Assembly: GCA_000752675.2 (NCBI GenBank)
Contig: LM994627.1
Location: 554,429-618,428, forward strand
Reading direction: 5' to 3'
DNA from: a bacterium OL-1
GTDB lineage: Bacteria > Actinomycetota > Coriobacteriia > Coriobacteriales > Atopobiaceae
DNA: 64,000 nucleotides
The notes beneath the pieces were generated by a model that ran no database searches, was not told where the DNA came from, and worked only from the letters and a program-made list of their open reading frames with translations. Shown here piece by piece: positions 26,667 to 32,767 of the stretch. The position numbers and the translations under genes were made by a program. The first letter of the stretch is position 1, and every line of letters starts with the position of its first letter.

Positions 26667-27602
26667 ATGGCAAAGACGGATGTCGCCGAGCAGGTCCTCG
26701 ACGCCCTAGGTGGCAAGGACAACGTGAAGGCGAACGACATCTGCATGACGAGGCTCAGGATTCTCACCGAGGAACCAGACCTTATCGACCTCAACAGGCT
26801 CCGCTCCATCAAGGGCGTACTTGGCACCGTGCGTCGCGGCTCAAACGGTGTCGAGATTGTCTTTGGCCCCGGCTCCATTAACGAGGTCAGCAATGATATC
26901 GTGCGGCTCACCGGCATCGAGCCCAGCTACTCCGCCTTCCGCGGCTCTTCCTCTGCCCCAGAGGACTCCATTAGCGTGCAGATCAACGGCCATGCGCCCA
27001 TCCCAAAGGCGGTCCGTGCGGCGGTTGCCGCAAAGAAAACGCTGGCCTCAGCACACGTTGATGCCCCCGCAGTCGATGATGATGACGCGGATGACATGGA
27101 GGAGCTCGCCTCGCTCCTCGAGGCAACGGATGCCGCTAGTGCAAACCGCCTCCTGGTGGTCAACGGTCCCAACATCAACATGCTCGGCGTGCGCGAGCCC
27201 AAGATCTACGGTCGCAAGACCTATGCCGACCTCGTGCGCCTTTGCCGCACGGCCGCCCGCGAGGCGGGCTTCTCTGAGTGCCGCTGCTTCCAGTCCAACC
27301 ACGAGGGGGACCTCGTCGACGTGATCCAGGCCGCCTATGGCGAGTTCGACGGCATTGTCATCAACCCCGCCGCCTACACGCACACCTCGGTGGCGCTGCT
27401 CGACGCGCTCAAGTCCGTGGCGCTCCCCACAATCGAGGTCCACATCTCAAAGGTCGACGAGCGTGAGGACTTCCGCCAGGTCTCCTACGTGCGTGCGGCG
27501 TGCTTCGAGACCATCGTTGGCATGGGACTCGACGGCTATCGCAAGGCAATCAAGGACATGGCCGCCTACCTCCGCGAGCACAAGGGTGCCGAGAAGGCCT
27601 AG
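26667..27602 (+). CDS. aroQ: PTS EIIB-like domain fused to type II 3-dehydroquinate dehydratase
   Basis: The product has 311 residues, about twice a normal AroQ. Residues 1-85 match a glucose-family PTS EIIB domain: ALGGKDNV, then DICMTRLRI with Cys26 at the phospho-Cys position (compare ACITRLR), SIKGVLGTVRRGSNGVEIVFGPGS at the end. An acidic, flexible linker (about 86-159) follows. Residues 160-311 are a full AroQ (VVNGPNINMLGVREPKIYG, SNHEGDLVD, NPAAYTHTSVAL, EVHISK, FRQVSY). The usual Asn after VHIS is Lys. ATG 26667 follows AAAGGG, and an in-frame TTG lies 9 nt upstream. I infer PTS-linked control of the dehydratase. A non-regulatory relic is the alternative. Confidence 0.9.
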   Translation: MAKTDVAEQVLDALGGKDNVKANDICMTRLRILTEEPDLIDLNRLRSIKGVLGTVRRGSNGVEIVFGPGSINEVSNDIVRLTGIEPSYSAFRGSSSAPEDSISVQINGHAPIPKAVRAAVAAKKTLASAHVDAPAVDDDDADDMEELASLLEATDAASANRLLVVNGPNINMLGVREPKIYGRKTYADLVRLCRTAAREAGFSECRCFQSNHEGDLVDVIQAAYGEFDGIVINPAAYTHTSVALLDALKSVALPTIEVHISKVDEREDFRQVSYVRAACFETIVGMGLDGYRKAIKDMAAYLREHKGAEKA

Positions 27603-27625
27603 CAAAAAGCGTCAGGATACGGCGT

Positions 27626-28231
27626 TTATCGCACCACGGGGTTGCAGCACCATGTGCCGGACTCGCTCACAAGCCAGTCCACGGGCACGTCGTGCTCGTC
27701 TCTTGGCAGCGGGTTTCCCGATAGCTGCCGCGAGCGCACCAGCGCGACCTTCTCGCCAGGGTAGAAGGCAAGGAACCTGTCGTAGTAGCCACCACCGTAG
27801 CCAATGCGGTAGCCGTCGGCATCAAACACAAGGCCAGGCACAATGCACAGCGAGCCCACCATCTGCGGCGGTGTGAGGGGACGTCCACAATCTGGGGAAG
27901 GCTCCATGAGCCCACGGAGGCCGGGCTCGAGGTCATCCTCCGAGGAGATCACATAGAAGTCGAGCGAATGGGAGCGGCGACAGCGCGGGACCGCAACCTG
28001 CTTGCCGGCAGACCAGGCGGCCTGCATGAGGGCGTGCGTATCCACCTCGCTGCCAAACGAGACATAGGTGAGGACGAGACGGGCTTCTCGCCACGTGGGA
28101 AGCTCTACGAGCCTTTGGAGTATGCGTGCGTCTGTTGTTGCACGCAGTGCAGGGGAGATTTTCGTGCGAATGCGCACGTACTCTGCGCGGAGGGCGGTCT
28201 TGCCAGCATCTGATCCTTGGGAGCTCGCCAC
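27626..28231 (-). CDS. 5-formyltetrahydrofolate cyclo-ligase
   Basis: This enzyme uses ATP to turn 5-formyl-THF into 5,10-methenyl-THF. The 201-residue protein shows the N-terminal K..LR.EY..R, the middle TYVSFGSEVDT and the family signature GYRIGYGGGYYDRFLA with PGLVFDADG just before it. Start GTG 28231 follows a strong AAGGAGG. It converges on aroQ with 23 nt between stops. The C-terminus (ESGTWCCNPVVR) is slightly longer than usual. Confidence 0.93.
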   Translation of the reverse strand: MASSQGSDAGKTALRAEYVRIRTKISPALRATTDARILQRLVELPTWREARLVLTYVSFGSEVDTHALMQAAWSAGKQVAVPRCRRSHSLDFYVISSEDDLEPGLRGLMEPSPDCGRPLTPPQMVGSLCIVPGLVFDADGYRIGYGGGYYDRFLAFYPGEKVALVRSRQLSGNPLPRDEHDVPVDWLVSESGTWCCNPVVR

Positions 28232-28401
28232 CGCATCCTCCTTCTCCGTCGTAGTCCACTTTACCCCATAATCGCAAGCGGCCAGGCAACGTTACCCATC
28301 TTGCAACCCTGTGGCAAGGCATGGGTCCCAAATACCGGTCTTGCAAACCCAGGGCGGACAGCAAGGTCTGGTTGCCGTAAGATGGATGTTTGTGAACCCA
28401 C

Positions 28402-28418
28402 GTGCCGCCCTGCGGCAC
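28402..28418. promoter_or_regulatory. Small hairpin in the trpS leader
   Basis: GTGCCGC and GCGGCAC form a perfect 7-bp stem with loop CCT, 26 nt before the trpS ATG. No T-box sequence was found in the 213-nt gap, so trpS is probably not tRNA-regulated here. Confidence 0.4.
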
Positions 28419-28444
28419 TTCCACGCAAAGGACCAGGAGACATC

Positions 28445-29494
28445 ATGCCCAACGAGGGAAGCTACGAAGCCGCGCTCAAGCGCAGCGACCAGATTCAGGC
28501 CGACCTGCCCCAGCACCCCGAGAACTACACCATGCTCACGGGCGACAGGCCAACGGGCCGCCTGCACCTTGGCCACTACTTTGGCACCATCAAGGAGCGC
28601 GTGCGTCTCCAGGACCTAGGCGTCAACACCAACATCATCATTGCTGACTACCAGGTGATCACGGACCGCGACACCACCGAGCACATCCGCGACAACGTGT
28701 ACAACATGGTCATCGACTACCTTGCCTGCGGCATCGACCCCGAGAAGACCATGATCTTCACCCACTCCGCGGTCCCCGAGGAGAACCAGCTCATGCTGCC
28801 GTTCCTCTCGCTGGTGACCGAGGCCGAGATGGAGCGCAACCCCACCGTGAAGGCAGAGCAAGCGGCCTCCGGCCACGCGCTCACGGGACTGCTCCTCACC
28901 TACCCCGTGCACCAGGCATGCGACATCCTCTTCTGCAAGGGCAACATCGTGCCCGTGGGACGCGACCAGCTCCCCCACATCGAGATCACCTCGAAGATCG
29001 CCCGTCGCTTCAACGAGCGCTACGGCAAGGTCTTTCCCGAGGTTGCAGGGCTTCTCACCTCGACGCCGCTCCTGCCCGGCCTTGACGGCCGCAAGATGAG
29101 CAAGTCCTACGGCAACGCCATCTCGCTCTCGATGACTGCCGAGGAGACCGCCAAGCTCATCAAGAAGTCGAAGACCGACTCCGAGCGCAACATCACGTTT
29201 GACCCCGAGGGACGCCCCGGCGTCTCGGCGCTGCTCACCACGGCCGGCATCTGCAGTGGCCGCGACCCCAAGGAGATCGCAGACGAGATTGGCATGGGCG
29301 GCGCTGGCCAGCTCAAGCGCTACACCACCGAGGTCGTGAACGAGTACTTCGCCCCCATTCGCGAGCGCCGCGAGAAGCTCGCCGGCGACCTCGACTACGT
29401 GAAGGACGTCCTCCACGACGGCAACCGACGCGCGAACGAGATCGCCCACCAGACCCTGAACGAGGTTCGCGAGGCCATGGGCATGGTGTACTAG
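28445..29494 (+). CDS. trpS: Tryptophan-tRNA ligase
   Basis: TrpRS charges tRNA-Trp. The 349-residue class I synthetase has the HIGH-type motif in GDRPTGRLHLGHYFGT, the KMSKS in GRKMSKSYGNAI, and VHQACDILFCKGNIVPVGRDQ at the Trp site. ATG 28445 follows AGGAG by 5 nt. The open frame upstream is noncoding. It ends at a hairpin shared with the convergent SprT-like gene. Confidence 0.95.
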   Translation: MPNEGSYEAALKRSDQIQADLPQHPENYTMLTGDRPTGRLHLGHYFGTIKERVRLQDLGVNTNIIIADYQVITDRDTTEHIRDNVYNMVIDYLACGIDPEKTMIFTHSAVPEENQLMLPFLSLVTEAEMERNPTVKAEQAASGHALTGLLLTYPVHQACDILFCKGNIVPVGRDQLPHIEITSKIARRFNERYGKVFPEVAGLLTSTPLLPGLDGRKMSKSYGNAISLSMTAEETAKLIKKSKTDSERNITFDPEGRPGVSALLTTAGICSGRDPKEIADEIGMGGAGQLKRYTTEVVNEYFAPIRERREKLAGDLDYVKDVLHDGNRRANEIAHQTLNEVREAMGMVY

Positions 29495-29523
29495 GATCCA
29501 GCACAAAGAATTCTGACAAGGCA

Positions 29524-29553
29524 AGCTACCTCGGAGTTCGCTCCGGGGTAGCT
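29524..29553. terminator. Bidirectional terminator between trpS and the SprT-like gene
   Basis: AGCTACCTCGGAG pairs with CTCCGGGGTAGCT (13 bp, one G-U) around loop TTCG, followed by TTTC on the plus strand. The stop codon of the minus-strand SprT-like gene (29526-29528) is inside the stem. Confidence 0.8.
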
Positions 29554-30089
29554 TTCATATGCGCAAGCACATAGGCAGGTGCGCACACGTAGAGGCGGCC
29601 CCGCTCGTCCGCAAGGTTGCAGCAGCGCTTTGGCCGCTCGTTCATGCCCACGAATCGGTAGCGCTTACCACGAACGACCAGCTCGGTTCCAACGAGGGGT
29701 TCCACCTGCGAGCGAGGAACCTCCGACACCTTGCGGACAGGCTCGCGGCGCGTGGCGCGAACGTCGGTGCCATACGCCGCATTGACCATGGCAGCAACCT
29801 CGCGGAAACGCCTCCCATGGTCAAAGCAGCCAGGAAGCGTGTGGATGAGCTCGTGGAAGAGGACGTCACGCACCTGGGCGTCAGTCTTGCACGCATCGAC
29901 GGAGCATGAAATCTGGAAGAGCGGCTTGCGCCCGCCACGCAGCTTCTTGCAGCTGCCAATGCGCGAGCGGTTGTGCGTGAGCCTCACGGAGGGCAGGTAC
30001 TCGCGCGGAGAGAGACCAATGCGCCGCAGGCAGAGATCACAATCTGCGAGCAGTGCATCAAACCTCTCCTGCAGCTCCGCGTCCCCCAC
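29526..30089 (-). CDS. SprT-like zinc metalloprotease
   Basis: The 187-residue protein has the zinc motif HELIHT (HExxH) followed by DHGRRFREVAAMVN, where the third ligand His is expected, as in the SprT/Spartan family. The C-terminus has KRCCNLADERGRLYVC, a Cys pattern that may form a zinc ribbon. The family includes enzymes for DNA-protein cross-links, but that role in bacteria is inferred. GTG 30089 follows GGGAGGG. The gene is transcribed alone. Confidence 0.82.
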   Translation of the reverse strand: MGDAELQERFDALLADCDLCLRRIGLSPREYLPSVRLTHNRSRIGSCKKLRGGRKPLFQISCSVDACKTDAQVRDVLFHELIHTLPGCFDHGRRFREVAAMVNAAYGTDVRATRREPVRKVSEVPRSQVEPLVGTELVVRGKRYRFVGMNERPKRCCNLADERGRLYVCAPAYVLAHMKATPERTPR

Positions 30090-30183
30090 TAGTTGCCCTC
30101 CCGACGGCGTACTTTGCCCTTAAGAAGCGTGGTCCGCTGCATGCCACGACGCTGAAGCAGGCGGACGATAACGGAAGGCAGGG

Positions 30184-30245
30184 GTTGGGCTTTCCCTCGG
30201 AGGGCGTGTCCTTGATGTCCTTCGCCCTCCGAGGGAAAGCCCAAC
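30184..30245. repeat. Perfect 23-bp hairpin between the ornithine carbamoyltransferase and SprT-like genes
   Basis: Arms at 30184-30206 and 30223-30245 are exact reverse complements. The 16-nt loop contains the direct repeat TGTCCTT twice. There is no U-tract in either direction. It may protect or end the arcA-argF transcript, but its length and perfection suggest a dispersed repeat or a double-stranded RNA feature. Confidence 0.6.
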
Positions 30246-30268
30246 ACCCGCCCAACAGCTACGTCCGC

Positions 30269-31264
30269 CTACTTGAGCGTCGCGTACATCACAGCCTTTA
30301 TCGTATGCATGCGGTTCTCGGCCTCATTGAAGACGCGGGAACGCGGTCCCTCGAAGACCTCGTTGGTAACCTCCATCTCGGGCAAGCCGAACTTCTCGTA
30401 GATGTCCTCGCCAATGGTGGTGTGACGGTCGTGGAAGCTGGGCAGGCAGTGCATGAAGATGGCGTCGGGAGCGGCCTTTGCCATCACGTCAGCGGTGACC
30501 TGGTAGGGCTTCAGGAGCTTGATGCGCTCGGCCCAGAGGCTGTCGGGCTCGCCCATCGAGACCCAGATGTCCGTGTAGATGACGGAGGCGTTGCGCGCGC
30601 CCTCGTCCACGTCCTCGGTGAGGGTGATCGTGGAGCCATTCTCTGCCGCGATTGCACGGCACTGCTCGACAAGCTCGGGCGCGGGCATCTGCTTCTCAGG
30701 CCCGCACGCGCAGAAGTCAATGCCAAGCTTGGCGCATACAACCATCAGCGAGTTGCCCACGTTGTTGCCTGCGTCGCCCATGAAGGTGAGCTTGCGGCCG
30801 GAGAGGTCGTTGCCAAACTCCTCACGCATGGTGAGGACGTCGGCGAGCATCTGCGTGGGGTGGAACTCGGTGGTAAGGCCGTTCCACACGGGGACACCAG
30901 CATAATCGGCCAGCGTCTGGACGATGGACTGCGCGTAGCCGCGGTACTCGATGCCGTCGAACATGCGGCCAAGCACGCGCGCGGTGTCCTCGATAGACTC
31001 CTTCTTGCCCATCTGGCTCGAGCCGGGGTCGAGATAGGTCACGTTCATGCCCAGGTCGTGGCCAGCGACCTCGAAGCTGCAGCGCGTGCGCGTGGAGGTC
31101 TTCTCAAAGAGCAGGACGATGTTCTTGCCCTCGAGGTAGCGGTGCGGCTCGTGCGCGTGCTTCTTTGCCTTGAGGTCGGCAGAGAGCTCAAGGAGGTAGC
31201 GAATCTCCTCGGGCGTGAAGTCGAGCAGCTTGAGGAAGTTGCGTCCAGAGAGGTTGACGGCCAT
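30269..31264 (-). CDS. argF: Ornithine carbamoyltransferase (probably catabolic)
   Basis: The enzyme exchanges citrulline plus phosphate with ornithine plus carbamoyl phosphate. The 331-residue protein has STRTRCSFE (carbamoyl phosphate), HPTQMLADV, FMGDAGNNVGNS and FMHCLPSFHD, where the usual Ala of CLPAFHD is Ser. ATG 31264 follows AAGGA by 7 nt. Lying 105 nt after arcA on the same strand, it probably works in the arginine deiminase pathway (arcB role), although anabolic enzymes share the same motifs. Confidence 0.93.
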   Translation of the reverse strand: MAVNLSGRNFLKLLDFTPEEIRYLLELSADLKAKKHAHEPHRYLEGKNIVLLFEKTSTRTRCSFEVAGHDLGMNVTYLDPGSSQMGKKESIEDTARVLGRMFDGIEYRGYAQSIVQTLADYAGVPVWNGLTTEFHPTQMLADVLTMREEFGNDLSGRKLTFMGDAGNNVGNSLMVVCAKLGIDFCACGPEKQMPAPELVEQCRAIAAENGSTITLTEDVDEGARNASVIYTDIWVSMGEPDSLWAERIKLLKPYQVTADVMAKAAPDAIFMHCLPSFHDRHTTIGEDIYEKFGLPEMEVTNEVFEGPRSRVFNEAENRMHTIKAVMYATLK

Positions 31265-31369
31265 GGATGGTCCTTTCTTCCCGTACGCGGGATGAGGGTG
31301 TGGTGCCCGCTGCGCTGGGCAGCAAGTCAAAGTCTAAACCCTCGTTGGCACGAGAAGTCAACCGCACGC

Positions 31370-32620
31370 CTACTTCACGGCATCCCTCCAGAACGCCATG
31401 CTCATGCAGTGCGGGCCGCCCCGTCCGCGCGAGAGCTCCGCCGAGGGAATCTCCAGAAGGTTCACGCCCGCGCGGTAGAGGATGTCGTTGGTGACGGCGT
31501 TTCGCTGGTAGACCATCACGGTGCCAGGACGCACGGCCAGGGTGTTGGAGCCGTCGTTCCACTGCTCGCGCGCCGCAGCGATTGGGTCGTCTCCCCCGCA
31601 CTTGATAAGCCGCACGGCAGGGAGCCCAAGCGCGCTGGCAAGCACCTGGTCGAGCGTACCCTCCATCTGCGAGATGCGCGTCTCGCCCTCGTGAGCGCCA
31701 CGCGTGATGGAAAAGACCTTGAGCGTGCCGAGAATACCGGGGTGAACCGTGAAGGTGTCGACGTCCACCTGCGTAAACACGGTGTCGAGGTGCATGAACG
31801 AGCGCTTGTGCGGAATCGAGAAGGCATACACCGCGCGCACCGGGGACTGCTCGCTCCAGAGCAGGTGCTTGGCAAGCCGGTCTATTGCCGCCGGCTGCGT
31901 GCGCTCGGAGATACCCACGCCAATCACGTTGGCACTCAGCACCAGGATGTCTCCGCCCTCGATGTGATAGGGGCTCGCCGGGTCGTACCAGATGGGTGCG
32001 TGCGAGTACTCGGGGTGATACGTAAAGAGGTAGCGGCCAAAGAGAGACTCGCGGCGCCTCGTCGCCGAGCGCATGCGGTTGAGGCTCACGCCAGAGCCAA
32101 TGACCGAGAAGGTGTCGCGCGTGAAGTAGACGTTGGGGATAGGGTCCACAAGGATGGGATTCTCGTCTCCTCCGCCCGCCTCCATCACGTCGGCAAGCGA
32201 GGCATCCTTAACCGAGGCAAGGTCCACCTCGTCGGTGCGCACGCCGGTGATGGCCTTCTCGACAAGTTCGCGGGGGTCATCGATGGCCTCCAGGCGCTGG
32301 CGGACGGCCTCGCGCACACCAGGCCCGTCAATGCCGCACTCGGCCACGTAGTCGCGAATGAACGACTCGCGCGCCATGGGGTATGCAGCCAGCGCCTCTG
32401 CTACGAGCTGATCGAGGTAGAGCACCTCGACGCCCTCATCGCGAAGCATCTGGGCAAAGCGGTCGTGCTCTGCCTGGGCTGTCTCCAGGAACGGGATGTC
32501 ATCAAAGAGGAGGCGACCGATGTTGTCGGGCGAGAGGTTGAGAAGCTCGTCACCCGGCCTGTGGAGCATGACCTTGCGAAGCTCGCCAATCTCAGAGCAA
32601 ATGTTGAGACCCGTTGTCAT
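31370..32620 (-). CDS. arcA: Arginine deiminase
   Basis: ArcA hydrolyses arginine to citrulline and ammonia. The 416-residue protein has the guanidino-modifying fold: YFTRDTF, EGGDILVLSANVIGVGISERT, MHLDTVFTQVD and the catalytic Cys405 in GRGGPHCMSMAF. ATG 32620 follows GGAGG. A 6-bp hairpin (ATGCTT/AAGCAT) lies just upstream at 32634-32649. With the carbamoyltransferase it gives an arginine catabolic route. The matching carbamate kinase and antiporter are not in this window. Confidence 0.96.
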   Translation of the reverse strand: MTTGLNICSEIGELRKVMLHRPGDELLNLSPDNIGRLLFDDIPFLETAQAEHDRFAQMLRDEGVEVLYLDQLVAEALAAYPMARESFIRDYVAECGIDGPGVREAVRQRLEAIDDPRELVEKAITGVRTDEVDLASVKDASLADVMEAGGGDENPILVDPIPNVYFTRDTFSVIGSGVSLNRMRSATRRRESLFGRYLFTYHPEYSHAPIWYDPASPYHIEGGDILVLSANVIGVGISERTQPAAIDRLAKHLLWSEQSPVRAVYAFSIPHKRSFMHLDTVFTQVDVDTFTVHPGILGTLKVFSITRGAHEGETRISQMEGTLDQVLASALGLPAVRLIKCGGDDPIAAAREQWNDGSNTLAVRPGTVMVYQRNAVTNDILYRAGVNLLEIPSAELSRGRGGPHCMSMAFWRDAVK

Positions 32621-32703
32621 CGCATCCTCCGTAATGCTTTCGTAAGCATCTCCCTACCTCCTAAACGATACCCCATGAGAGCCGGCTAAGTCATTTTGAC
32701 CCC

Positions 32704-32712
32704 TGCTAGAAT
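32704..32712 (+). promoter_or_regulatory. Extended -10 promoter for ppk1
   Basis: TGCTAGAAT fits an extended -10 (TGnTAnAAT), 56 nt before the ppk1 start. It lies in the 147-nt gap divergent from arcA. Confidence 0.55.
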
Positions 32713-32767
32713 CAGGACCAGAACAATCAATCCATTCGCGCGGAAACGTGCGCGGGGAGGAATGATC

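Noticed and set aside
28232-28444. T-box leader of trpS
   Set aside because: No T-box core sequence or specifier stem was found. Only a small hairpin is present.
30053-32689. 878-residue plus-strand frame
   Set aside because: It is antisense to the ornithine carbamoyltransferase and arginine deiminase genes, which have complete catalytic motifs.
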